Assembly: GCA_026692885.1 (NCBI GenBank)
Contig: JAPLNJ010000107.1
Location: 1-22,757, forward strand
Direction of reading: 5' to 3'
Source of the DNA: Planctomycetota bacterium
GTDB lineage: Bacteria > Planctomycetota > Planctomycetia > Pirellulales > Pirellulaceae
Length of the DNA: 22,757 nucleotides
This document shows, one piece after another, positions 1 through 7,797 of this stretch. Under the pieces are notes generated by a model. The model ran no database searches. It was not told where the DNA came from and worked only from the letters and a program-made list of their open reading frames with translations. Within the stretch, counting starts at the first letter, position 1; each line of letters opens with the position of its first letter. Made by a program: the position numbers and the translations under genes.

Positions 1-1
1 G

Positions 2-976
2 ACCTCGATGCCGACAGCCAGTGTCGCCCCTGCGGGCCCCCTGGCGTCCTTGTTCGCACATACGGCCCCGCAGCAGGTGGTGGTCAGCTACCTGCCGGAT
101 GTCAGCTATCGCACAAGTTTCGTCCGCGTGCCCACCACCAATTATCGCCCGATCAACACCGTGGATCCGGTGACCGGCTATACCTCTACCGCCATGTTGC
201 CCTGCACGACCTACAGTTGGCAGCTCCAACGTGTGCCGTACACGACTTATCGGCCCGTCTATGGGGTCGCGACGCCGACCAGCGCTGCGTACGGTGGTTG
301 TGCTGTCGTCAGCTATAATGCGGCACCGGTGATGGGTGGCGTTCCCAATGGCTGTTCGACTTGCGCGCCGGCCACGGTCGCTCCCGCCGCCCCGTACTAC
401 ACGCCGGGACGGGCGATGGCGCCCGCCATGCCGACCGGCCCCGCCGTCCCGACGTATCCTTCATTCTCGCAGCCGCCGGGGTATCAGCCCATTCCGGCGA
501 ATCCTGCGGCACCTCGATCCCCCACGCCAGCCGACTTGCAGCCCAGTTTGTCGCCCGGCAATTCGCAGTACATGCCCCGGACGCAAACTCCAGGGCCGAC
601 GGTGAATTATCCGCCGTCGTCACCGTCCATGATACCCGTGCCGTCCGCGACTGGACCCGTGCCGTCCTTCACGCTTCCGTTGCCACCGTCTCCCACCGGG
701 GCGTCTACCAAGTTGGCCCCAACGCCCAGTATTGTGCCGGTTCCGGACCCCGAAGCGGGCCAGAATCGCAAGCCGACGCCAGCCGCACCCACGGTCTTCG
801 ATCCACACGATCGCACCGCCCAGCGACTGTTTCGTTCGACGGGCGACGTGGCGCCGATTGTGTGGCCGGAAGGGGCGCGAAACTCGGACGAGCGTCTGGC
901 CATTTTAGAGCAGCCTGTCACGACAAGAGCCGCGGCCGCCGTCGATTCTCGCGGTTGGCATGCCGTCGTGCCTTGA
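2..976 (+). CDS. Proline/tyrosine-rich probable secreted or envelope protein (3' part)
   Basis: The frame is open to the left edge of the window, so the true start is probably outside; the first ATG inside is at 8. The visible part is about 323 residues. The first 100 residues carry repeated V-x-Y-x-P and Y-R-P/Y-R-T patterns (for example VPTTNYRPINTVDP and VPYTTYRPVYG) with Cys pairs (PCTTY, CSTCAP). From about residue 120 it becomes very rich in Pro, Ser, Thr and Ala, ending with a short less biased tail (VFDPHDRTAQRLF). I recognise this composition from hypothetical planctomycete proteins thought to be exported, but I know no function. No signal peptide can be assessed because the N-terminus is missing. 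The methylase gene starts 20 bp downstream on the same strand. Low-complexity proline proteins can give false homology, so no enzymatic role is proposed. Confidence 0.7.
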   Translation, partial: TSMPTASVAPAGPLASLFAHTAPQQVVVSYLPDVSYRTSFVRVPTTNYRPINTVDPVTGYTSTAMLPCTTYSWQLQRVPYTTYRPVYGVATPTSAAYGGCAVVSYNAAPVMGGVPNGCSTCAPATVAPAAPYYTPGRAMAPAMPTGPAVPTYPSFSQPPGYQPIPANPAAPRSPTPADLQPSLSPGNSQYMPRTQTPGPTVNYPPSSPSMIPVPSATGPVPSFTLPLPPSPTGASTKLAPTPSIVPVPDPEAGQNRKPTPAAPTVFDPHDRTAQRLFRSTGDVAPIVWPEGARNSDERLAILEQPVTTRAAAAVDSRGWHAVVP

Positions 977-996
977 CGCTTCCGCGCAATTCACGG

Positions 997-3873
997 ATGA
1001 CACAGGCCAGCGAACGATTCTTGACGCAGGTGGAAGAGGTCGCCGAGCAACTCCAGTCGCAGATTGCCACTCGTCTGCAGACGGCGTCCGGCGAGCGGTC
1101 TCTGGCCGGTGTCCGCGAAGCGATCGGAGCTACTAACGGCCGGGAATTGAGTGACCGTGAGTTCATCGAACTGTACGCCCAGACGGTAGCGTGCGCAGCG
1201 GCGGTGCTCGGCCATTCTGGTGGAACGTTCACGGAGGCGACGACTCGCAAGTGGCTGCTCGCGCAAGACCATCCGCTGTGGCCGGGCATCGTCCGCGACT
1301 GCACGTCGCTGTTGTCTGGAGAGTCGAACCCGGAAACTGGGACGGGCACCGGCCATCCTTGTCCCGGAGCCAGTCCCCGTTTCCAGGCGGAGAACTCGAC
1401 AACCGACGAGGATGCCGCGCTGATTCGGGTCCGCTCCGACCAGGCGACGGAGATTGCGGACATCGATGATTTCTTCGAACGATTCCTGGAACACCACGAT
1501 GCCGCCCGGCGGACGAAGCATGGCGTGTACTATACGCCGCGACCGCTGGTCGCCCACATCGTCCAACAGGTCGACCGTTTCCTGGTCGACGAATTCCAAC
1601 TGGGGGACGGACTGGCGGACACCAGCAGCTGGCGCGACGTGGCCGAACGTCAGCCTGGCCTAGCGTTGCCGCCCGGCGTCAGCGCCGACGCCCCTTTCGT
1701 GACGATTCTCGATCCCGCAGTGGGCACGGGCATCTTCCTGGTGGAAGTCATCGACTGTATTTACCGTCGGCTAAAGACCAAGTGGTCCGCGGCCGGGGCT
1801 GACGATGGGGAAGTCCAGCGACGATGGAATGCTTATGTGCCACGTTACCTGCTGCCGCGGATGTTCGGTTTCGAACTGATGGTGCCGGCCTGTGTGCTCG
1901 CGGTTCTGCGCGTGACAGCCAAACTCGCGGAGACGAGGTTCGCATTTGCCAGTCCGGGCACGATTCAAGTCCATCTCGCGAATACCCTGGCTGGACCTCC
2001 GCTCCCTCGCGGGCTGTTCTGTCGGGAGGACTGCGAATTAGTGCGAGCGGTGCACGCGGGACAGGAGGCTTGCTCCCGGCAGCCCTTCACGGTGGTCATC
2101 GGCAATCCGCCGTTTTCCGGCATCTCGCAGGAATCCGGACGCTGGATTATCGATTTACTCAAGGGACACGTGGTGGGCGGAACTTGCGTCGCCAACTACT
2201 ACGAAGTCGATGGCCAGCCACTGGGGGAACGCAAGCACTGGCTGCAGGACGACTACGTAAAATTCCTGCGGTACGCACATTGGAAGATCGAGTCGGCCGG
2301 GTGCGGCATCATCGGCTTCGTGACCAACCACGGCTATCTGGACAACCCCACCTTTCGCGGCCTGCGTCAGCAACTACTGCGAGACTTCCCCCGAATCACC
2401 GTGCTCGACCTGCACGGAAACCGTAAGAAGAAGGAGCAGACGCCCGACGGCCTGGTCGACGAAAACGTGTTCGGTATCGATACGGGGATCGCTGTGGGCC
2501 TCTTCCGCCGACCGTTGGCTGCGACCGAACCCGGCCGAGTCTGGCACGGCGAATTGTGGGGCGACGCCGAAGCGAAACTGGCCCGCCTGACACCCGCAGT
2601 TTCGGCTGGCGGCGCGGCGTCCACGCCAGCTTCTCTGAACACCAAGCTATTGGCTCCGCAGAGCCCACTGTATCTCTTCGTGGCGCGAGACGAAACGCGA
2701 CTCCAGGAGTACGAAGGCGGCGATCGGTTGTCCGATCTCATGCCCGTCCACGTCACCGCACCGGTGACGGCGCGAGACCACTTCCTGGTGGCGTTCGACA
2801 GACCGGAACTGCTCGAACGCCTGCAGAATTTCCGCGATCTGACCATCCTCGACGACGAAATCCGGCAACGCTACTTCACGCGGACGCGATCCGCCAAGTA
2901 TGCGTCCGGAGATACTCGCGGCTGGGACCTGTCCGCCGCACGGCGGCGTATGGCCGCCGCCGCCGACTGGGGCGAGCACGTGAAGCCCTGCTGGTATCGT
3001 CCCTTTGACCAGCGGTTGATCTATTGGGCCGACGGGATGATCGACTGGCCGCGGAGCCAGGTGACGCAGCACTTGCTGGCCGGCCCCAACCTGGCCCTCA
3101 TCGCTCGACGTCAGATGTTGCCCTCGCAGCCCTGCAATTATTTCTGGATTACCGACACGCTGGCCATCGACGGTGTCATTCGTTCTGACAATCGCGGCAG
3201 CGAATCGATCTTCCCGCTGTATCTCTACGATGAGGAGCACGGTGCCAGCTGCTGTCGGGCCAACTTTTCCAGTCCCTTCATCGCGGCAGCGATCCGCCGT
3301 TTGCAGTTGCAATGGTTCCCGGTAGGCCGCGGCGATCTGGAATCGACGTTTGGGCCGGAGGATCTCCTATACTACTGTTACGCCCAGGTTTTCTCTCCGA
3401 TCTACCGTACGCGGTACGCCGATCTGCTCCGTTGTGAGTTTCCCCGTATCTTTCTGCCACCCGCAGCACCGCTTTTCCGCACGTGGTGCGGTCTGGGCAA
3501 GCAATTGGCCGAGCGGCACCTGCTGCGTCACACAGCGACGACTGCGCCCGTGCAGTTTCGGCAATCAGCGGGGGCGGCTGACGCCGGTATCGTCGGACGC
3601 GGTTTTCCGAAATATGAGGACGGCCGCGTGTTGCTCAATGCCCAAACGTGGTTTGAATCCGTGCCGCAGGAGGTCTGGGACTATCAAGTCGGCGGCCATC
3701 AGGTCTGCAGGAAGTGGTGGCACGACCGCCGCGGCCGAGTGTGGCAGGCGGACGACGTCACCTGCTACACCCGTATCGTGGCCGCTGTGCACGACACGCT
3801 GCGTCTCGCGAGTGAGATTGACCAGACGATCGAGCACCACGGCGGCTGGTCGGCCGCCTTTGGACTGCGGTGA
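997..3873 (+). CDS. Stand-alone N6-adenine DNA methyltransferase, type ISP/IIG-like
   Basis: Predicted 958 residues. The frame is open further upstream, but ATG 997 is the first sensible start after the preceding gene ends at 976, and the protein from there reads like the family N-terminus (FIELYAQTVACA). Methylase landmarks are GVYYTPRPLV (about 176-185), the SAM-binding motif I DPAVGTGIFL (239-248) and the catalytic motif IV NPPF (370-373), the signature of gamma-class N6-adenine methylases. The C-terminal half matches the type ISP specificity region: YRPFDQR at about 667, then FPLYLYDEE, and a VWDYQVGGHQVCRKWW segment near the end. It would methylate adenine in a target that cannot be read from the sequence. 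No N-terminal nuclease or helicase domain is visible and no restriction gene is adjacent, so it may be a solitary methylase or one partner of a defence system. The last 43 codons and the terminator palindrome are duplicated just downstream. Confidence 0.87.
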   Translation: MTQASERFLTQVEEVAEQLQSQIATRLQTASGERSLAGVREAIGATNGRELSDREFIELYAQTVACAAAVLGHSGGTFTEATTRKWLLAQDHPLWPGIVRDCTSLLSGESNPETGTGTGHPCPGASPRFQAENSTTDEDAALIRVRSDQATEIADIDDFFERFLEHHDAARRTKHGVYYTPRPLVAHIVQQVDRFLVDEFQLGDGLADTSSWRDVAERQPGLALPPGVSADAPFVTILDPAVGTGIFLVEVIDCIYRRLKTKWSAAGADDGEVQRRWNAYVPRYLLPRMFGFELMVPACVLAVLRVTAKLAETRFAFASPGTIQVHLANTLAGPPLPRGLFCREDCELVRAVHAGQEACSRQPFTVVIGNPPFSGISQESGRWIIDLLKGHVVGGTCVANYYEVDGQPLGERKHWLQDDYVKFLRYAHWKIESAGCGIIGFVTNHGYLDNPTFRGLRQQLLRDFPRITVLDLHGNRKKKEQTPDGLVDENVFGIDTGIAVGLFRRPLAATEPGRVWHGELWGDAEAKLARLTPAVSAGGAASTPASLNTKLLAPQSPLYLFVARDETRLQEYEGGDRLSDLMPVHVTAPVTARDHFLVAFDRPELLERLQNFRDLTILDDEIRQRYFTRTRSAKYASGDTRGWDLSAARRRMAAAADWGEHVKPCWYRPFDQRLIYWADGMIDWPRSQVTQHLLAGPNLALIARRQMLPSQPCNYFWITDTLAIDGVIRSDNRGSESIFPLYLYDEEHGASCCRANFSSPFIAAAIRRLQLQWFPVGRGDLESTFGPEDLLYYCYAQVFSPIYRTRYADLLRCEFPRIFLPPAAPLFRTWCGLGKQLAERHLLRHTATTAPVQFRQSAGAADAGIVGRGFPKYEDGRVLLNAQTWFESVPQEVWDYQVGGHQVCRKWWHDRRGRVWQADDVTCYTRIVAAVHDTLRLASEIDQTIEHHGGWSAAFGLR

Positions 3874-3897
3874 CCTGTCACCGCTTTTCAAAAAAAC
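3745..3897 (+). repeat. Direct repeat copy 1: 3' end of methylase gene plus terminator palindrome
   Basis: This segment recurs almost unchanged at 3961-4112. It starts at codon QADDV of the methylase, includes the stop codon and the GCGGTGAC palindrome, and ends in the A-run. I see three substitutions (Arg/His codon region and one silent change) and one A fewer in the second copy. The offset is 216 bp, a multiple of three. Confidence 0.93.
3867..3888 (+). terminator. Terminator-like hairpin at methylase stop (copy 1)
   Basis: Perfect 8-bp arms GCGGTGAC and GTCACCGC are separated by CT and followed by TTTT. The TGA stop codon of the methylase lies inside the left arm. In RNA the loop would open to about four bases, leaving a 7-bp GC-rich stem. 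It resembles an intrinsic terminator, though the T-run is short. The surrounding motif (GGACTGCGGTGACCTGTCAC) also resembles a dispersed planctomycete repeat I remember, so it may be a repeat that serves as terminator. Confidence 0.5.
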
Positions 3898-3960
3898 GCG
3901 AGAGCGCGAGACGCGGTTGATTGACGGAAGGCCGAGCGATTTGGCTGAGTGGCAGGTGAG

Positions 3961-4112
3961 CAGGCGGACGACGTCACCTGCTACACCCGCATCGTGGCCG
4001 CTGTGCACGACACGCTGCACCTCGCGAGTGAGATTGACCAGACGATCGAGCACCACGGCGGCTGGTCGGCCGCCTTTGGACTGCGGTGACCTGTCACCGC
4101 TTTTCAAAAAAC
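3961..4112 (+). pseudogene. Duplicated 3' tail of the methylase gene (direct repeat copy 2)
   Basis: A near-identical copy of 3745-3897. In the methylase frame it encodes the same C-terminal 43 residues (QADDVTCYTRIV to AAFGLR), with one Arg to His change, and stops at 4087-4089. It is cut off from the gene by the first stop at 3871 and has no start codon of its own, so it is a gene remnant. The 63 bp between the copies are unique. The same duplication keeps another plus-strand frame and the opposite strand open, which creates misleading ORFs there. Confidence 0.85.
4083..4104 (+). terminator. Terminator-like hairpin, duplicated copy 2
   Basis: Same GCGGTGAC-CT-GTCACCGC-TTTT structure as at the methylase stop, carried by the tail duplication. 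Transcripts from the methylase would meet two identical hairpins 216 bp apart. Confidence 0.45.
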
Positions 4113-4140
4113 GCCGAAAACACAATCGGCAGTCCACTTA

Positions 4141-4403
4141 GGACCGGCGAATCAATAAGTGTCGGATTTGTTCAATGTAGCCCGCACACTCCGAGGCTGT
4201 GAAAAAATCGTAGGGTGGGCCAAGTACTCGCGGCCCACCGTCGCAAGCAAGGCCGTTTCCTTGGAATTGGTGGGCCGCGAGTACTTGGCCCACCCTACCG
4301 CGAATCGTGTTCGCACATCTTTTCACAGCCTCTCCGTGTGCGGAAATCGGTACACGGAGAGTGCCGTCTACTATGCTTGCGACACTTGTTGATTCGCCGG
4401 TCC
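4141..4403. mobile_element. MITE-like nested palindrome with TTA target duplication
   Basis: Outer arms of 24 bp (4141-4164, starting GGACCGGCGAATCAA, and 4380-4403) pair with one mismatch. Further in, 4183-4207 and 4314-4347 are related around CCGCACAC and GAGGCTGTGAAAA. The inner arms 4211-4239 and 4269-4297 are perfect 29-bp inverted repeats containing GGGCCAAGTACTCGCGG. The right half has its own 9-bp hairpin, TCTCCGTGT (4331-4339) with 4352-4360. TTA lies directly outside both ends (4138-4140 and 4404-4406), fitting a 3-bp target duplication. No transposase is encoded, so it would be non-autonomous. It abuts a broken hydrolase gene. Confidence 0.75.
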
Positions 4404-4673
4404 TTACCTGCCGATGAAGGCTGTCGCGTGGTACAGCAGGACAAGCGGGTCGAGCTCTGCTCGCCGTTCTTCGTGTTCCGTCTGGATACGGCGGCGGGCC
4501 TGCGGGCCGAGACGTGGGAAAATCGGCTTACGGGCCGGAAGCTTTCCTTGGGCGGTGGCCCGGAGTTGGAGTTCGACATCGGGTTGCCGGATGGCCCGCT
4601 CGAAACGCCGCAACTGGAAGTCTCGGAAGTCGAGGTGAAAGGTCAAGGCGAGGCCGGTGAAGTGGTCGTTTGA
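4404..4673 (+). pseudogene. 5' fragment of glycoside-hydrolase-like gene, headless and ended by TGA
   Basis: Translated in the frame of the following ORF, this stretch reads as ordinary protein, for example FFVFRLDTAAGLRAETWENR, LTGRKLSLGGGPELEFDIG and SEVEVKGQGEAGEVVV. It looks like part of the N-terminal beta-sandwich that precedes the barrel in GH36-type enzymes. It ends at TGA 4671-4673 and the same frame then continues without a gap into the 926-codon ORF. Upstream it runs straight into the palindromic element; no ATG start exists in this frame between that element and the stop. I read it as the 5' part of one gene that lost its head and gained a nonsense codon. An alternative is a sequencing error at the TGA, but the missing head would remain. 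Confidence 0.75.
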
Positions 4674-7454
4674 TTGACCGCCAAGGAGCCGACTGCCTCT
4701 GCCGTGCTGACCTACCGCTGGGATGCCAAACAGCATGTGCTGCGGAAGTCCGTAACCATCAATCATGGCGGCACCCGCTCGTGGAACCGCTTGCTCAACG
4801 TGCGATTGGGACGCTACGACACGGGCGGCGTGCCGGTGATCGACAAGCCGTCCGGCGGTACGTATTCCGTTCCCGCGCCGCGCGCGTTCTCGCGGAACGG
4901 AACCTCGCACGTGGAACGCGGCTTCCCGGTCTACGTCGCCGACGAATTTTTCTTCTCGCTGGCGCATCCGGCGGGCGTGGCGGAAGGCTCTGGCAGCAGG
5001 GTCTTGCTCCGTCAATACCCGGGAGTCCGGCTGGAACCGGCCCAATCGTTTCCGTGTATGGAGCTGGTCTACGGCGTGGCCCAGGCCGGCGCAGCGCGGC
5101 AGGCCTTTGTGGACCATGTCCGAAGCCGCATGCGGCGAGTGGTCCGGGGCTACGACAAGCCCTACGCCATCTTCGAGCCGTTCGGAGCCCGGCCCAACGG
5201 CGATTTCAAGGAGACCGAGGTGTTCTTGCTGGACAACATTGCCAAAGTAGCCCAAGGGCAACGGGAAGCGGGCTGCCACTTCGACCTGTATTCGGTGGAC
5301 TTCTGGGTCGACTACCGCGGCACCCTGAAAGAGTGCGATCCCCAGCGTTTTCCCAACGGCCTGAAGCCGATCCGCCAGGAACTCGACAAGCTCGGGACCG
5401 CCATGGGCCTCTGGGTTGACGGTTCGATGGAAGGCTGGTCGATCGGCGGCAATCCGAGCCCGGAGGTCCAGGCCTGTATGAACTACGACCTCCAGAAGCC
5501 GGACACGCTGCAACAGGTACAACTGGGGCGCAGGGCTTTTTGCCGCGCAGCCGAGCCCATTCGATCCATGTACGCCGAGGCGTTTCACCACCACATTCGC
5601 CAGCACGGTGTTCGGCTGCTCAAGTTTGACAACACGGGATGTGTTTGCCTCAACCCCCATCACGGGCATCTGCCGGGACTGTTCTCGACCGAAGCCATCG
5701 AGGACGCGTTGATCGACTTCTTCCGGGGTCTGGATGCGGAGTGTCCGGACGTCTTCCTGATGCTCTACTGGGGGTACAAGTCGCCGTGGTGGCTGTTGCA
5801 CGCCGACACGCTGTTCGATTCGGGGACGGACATCGAAGCGGCCAGCCCGAGCGATCAGCCCACGCCCTATGTCCGGGACGGCATCACGCAGAAGCTGGAT
5901 CAGGCTCAATGGGTGGCCAACGAGAACGTGCCGCCGCTGGGCAAGGATTCGCTGGGCGTGTGGCTATCGGATGGGGGGTGGAACAGCCAGGTGGGCAAGG
6001 AACGCTGGGAGGGAGGCTTCGTCATGGACATGTGCCACGGCAGTCTCCTGGCCCAGCCCTGGAGCGACACGCCCCGGCTCTCGCCTCCGGAACGCAAGCA
6101 GCTAGCCGAGTTCATCGCCCTGCTCAAGGCGCAGCCCAGGTGCTTCGACAAGTCGCGGTTTGTGCTTGGCGATCCGCACAAGGACGAGCCGTACGGCTAT
6201 GGCTGCACGGACGGGAAGCGGGCGTTCCTGGCCTTGCATAACTGCACCTGGAATAATCGCGTGCTGAGCCTGGAGTTGAACTCCGCCTGGGGATTGCCCG
6301 ACGGCCAGGCCTGGGACCTATACCGCTGGTATCCCGATCCGGCCAAGCTCACGGGCCAGCAAGCGACTTTCGGCAAGACAACATCCCTCGCGCTGCGGCC
6401 GTTTGAGATCGTCCTGCTGGAGGCAGTGCCGCAGGGACAGGCTCCCACGCTGGACCGCCGCTTCGACTCGAAGCCAATTCCCGTTGCGTTCGCCGAGCCC
6501 AGCCGTTCACTGAACCTTGCCGCGGCGGAGGTTCGCCAGGAGGCGGAACGCGAGGTGGAAGCAATTTGGACGACGATCGAGCCGACCCGCTTCGCGTCGG
6601 CCGGCGGGGCGACGCTCCGCAAGCTGCCCGACGAGTCCATTCTTGCCGGCGGTGAAAACCCTTCGCCCGATACGTATACGATCACCGCATCAATCGAGTT
6701 AAGCGGGATTACCGGCTTCCGGTTGGAACTGCTGCCGGACCCGAGCCTGCCGGGCGGTGGGCCGGGGCGCGCCATCAACGGCAGTTTTGCACTCAACGAG
6801 TTCTGCGTCACGGCGTCGCCGCGCAGCGGGTTGGGGGAGGCCGTCTCCGTGAAGCTTCGCAATCCGGCTGCCAGCTTCTCGCAGGAAACGCATGGCGGGT
6901 GGCCGGTGGCGGCGACCCTGGACGGCAATCCCAAGACCGGCTGGTCAATCGATCCACTGGAAGGCAAGCCGCATGTGGCCGTCTTGGAAACGGCAAAGCC
7001 CGTGGGCATTCCTGGTGGCACGACGCTCCAGTTCGTGCTCCAACAAGGCTCTCCGGCGGGCCACAACCTCGGTCGGTTGCGGTTGTCGGCGACCGCGGCC
7101 CAGCCGCCCCTGCCGTCGCCCACACCGAGCGGGCCGCGGACGGTGGTCGTCAAGGGACAGGTGCCGCCTTGCGCCGGCGGCAGCATGCTGGTGATCTCGG
7201 CGGAGATGAAATGCGGCTCGCAGCCAATACGGGTCGGCGGCCCCGGCCAGTATCTCACTGCGCGCGGGACCCTGGCCGGACAAATGCTTGCCTGGAAACC
7301 AGTCCTGGGCACGGCCACCTATCCGTCTTGCTGGCAGGCTTGGCGGATAACGGTCGCGCCGTCGGCCCAACCGCAGCCGTTCGAGCTGGCCATCACCGCC
7401 AACTTTGGCCCGCACGTGCAGTTGTCTCCAAGAGGCCATTTCGTTCCACGCTAA
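4674..7454 (+). CDS. Glycoside-hydrolase-like protein (clan GH-D/GH36-like) with C-terminal F5/8-type region; probably the 3' part of a broken gene
   Basis: Open frame of 926 codons with only a TTG at its first position, immediately after an in-frame TGA. The upstream reading is also coding-like, so this is probably a decayed gene rather than an intact one. Residues about 160-460 look like an alpha-galactosidase-type TIM barrel: DFWVDYRG near 210, LLKFDNTGC with candidate nucleophile D319 (the K-x-D pattern of clan GH-D), and SPSDQPTPYVRDG with candidate acid/base D394. About 490-590 resembles the C-terminal beta-sandwich. About 610-810 (ATLDGNPKTGWSID, AVLETAKPVGIPGGTTLQFV) resembles the F5/8-like tail of planctomycete DUF1553 proteins. 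A final part of about 110 residues is unassigned. The likely role is breakdown of alpha-galactoside-type polysaccharide, but the substrate is not determinable. It is followed by the respiratory cluster with no functional link. Confidence 0.65.
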   Translation: MTAKEPTASAVLTYRWDAKQHVLRKSVTINHGGTRSWNRLLNVRLGRYDTGGVPVIDKPSGGTYSVPAPRAFSRNGTSHVERGFPVYVADEFFFSLAHPAGVAEGSGSRVLLRQYPGVRLEPAQSFPCMELVYGVAQAGAARQAFVDHVRSRMRRVVRGYDKPYAIFEPFGARPNGDFKETEVFLLDNIAKVAQGQREAGCHFDLYSVDFWVDYRGTLKECDPQRFPNGLKPIRQELDKLGTAMGLWVDGSMEGWSIGGNPSPEVQACMNYDLQKPDTLQQVQLGRRAFCRAAEPIRSMYAEAFHHHIRQHGVRLLKFDNTGCVCLNPHHGHLPGLFSTEAIEDALIDFFRGLDAECPDVFLMLYWGYKSPWWLLHADTLFDSGTDIEAASPSDQPTPYVRDGITQKLDQAQWVANENVPPLGKDSLGVWLSDGGWNSQVGKERWEGGFVMDMCHGSLLAQPWSDTPRLSPPERKQLAEFIALLKAQPRCFDKSRFVLGDPHKDEPYGYGCTDGKRAFLALHNCTWNNRVLSLELNSAWGLPDGQAWDLYRWYPDPAKLTGQQATFGKTTSLALRPFEIVLLEAVPQGQAPTLDRRFDSKPIPVAFAEPSRSLNLAAAEVRQEAEREVEAIWTTIEPTRFASAGGATLRKLPDESILAGGENPSPDTYTITASIELSGITGFRLELLPDPSLPGGGPGRAINGSFALNEFCVTASPRSGLGEAVSVKLRNPAASFSQETHGGWPVAATLDGNPKTGWSIDPLEGKPHVAVLETAKPVGIPGGTTLQFVLQQGSPAGHNLGRLRLSATAAQPPLPSPTPSGPRTVVVKGQVPPCAGGSMLVISAEMKCGSQPIRVGGPGQYLTARGTLAGQMLAWKPVLGTATYPSCWQAWRITVAPSAQPQPFELAITANFGPHVQLSPRGHFVPR

Positions 7455-7797
7455 CACTCACAATTGGTGTCAGTTCACCCTCGAAGGACGACGGGGCGTC
7501 ACACTGAACATCGGATCGATCGCGGCCGAATGAGTCGTATCGGACGAACGCAAGTAGTCCACGATCTGCGATGGGAAGAATGGCTGCACTCTAGCAGTGA
7601 CGGCGTTTCGCAACGTTACGATCAAGGCCATCGGGGAGGGTTGACCAATGTCAAACGGATTGGTAGATTGCCCAGTTTGACGAGTTGTGTCGCGTGTGAC
7701 TGCCTATCGGCTGTTCACGCGAGGGGGCCACGAATCAGTTGCCAAACTAGGGGCTGGCCCCAATAGGTTTCTTGTATCTGTTGGCTACTCGCAACAC
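7455..7797 (+). other. 343-bp spacer before the respiratory cluster
   Basis: No convincing gene. A short open frame at 7464-7766 has no family resemblance and no ribosome binding site. The spacer holds the candidate promoter at 7641-7669 and a small hairpin GGGGC-TG-GCCCC at 7750-7761 in the presumed 5' leader of actA. Confidence 0.6.
7641..7669 (+). promoter_or_regulatory. Candidate sigma-70-type promoter of the act-cox cluster
   Basis: TTGACC (7641-7646) and TAGATT (7664-7669) are separated by exactly 17 bp, close to the TTGACA/TATAAT consensus. Transcription would begin near 7676 and leave a leader of about 120 nt before actA ATG 7798. It is the best match I see in the spacer, but planctomycete promoters are poorly defined, so this is an inference. 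Confidence 0.5.

Noticed and set aside
3565..4137. Minus-strand open frame of 190 codons with FLKSGDRSPQSKGG twice
   Set aside because: Also a product of the same duplication and palindrome, with no start signal.
3350..4141. Plus-strand open frame of 263 codons with an internal protein repeat
   Set aside because: The repeat (PPLDCGDLSPLFKK twice) is just the duplicated DNA read out of frame with the methylase.
4671..4673. Recoded TGA (selenocysteine or programmed read-through) joining the two hydrolase parts
   Set aside because: No selenocysteine-type hairpin is evident after it, the position is not catalytic, and the gene also lacks its 5' end, so decay is simpler.
4404..5909. Minus-strand open frame of 501 codons opposite the hydrolase
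   Set aside because: It lies opposite a frame with clear protein motifs; GC-rich codon bias keeps the opposite strand open. No family resemblance.
7464..7766. Open frame of 100 codons in the spacer before actA
   Set aside because: No family resemblance, no ribosome binding site, and it overlaps the candidate promoter and leader.
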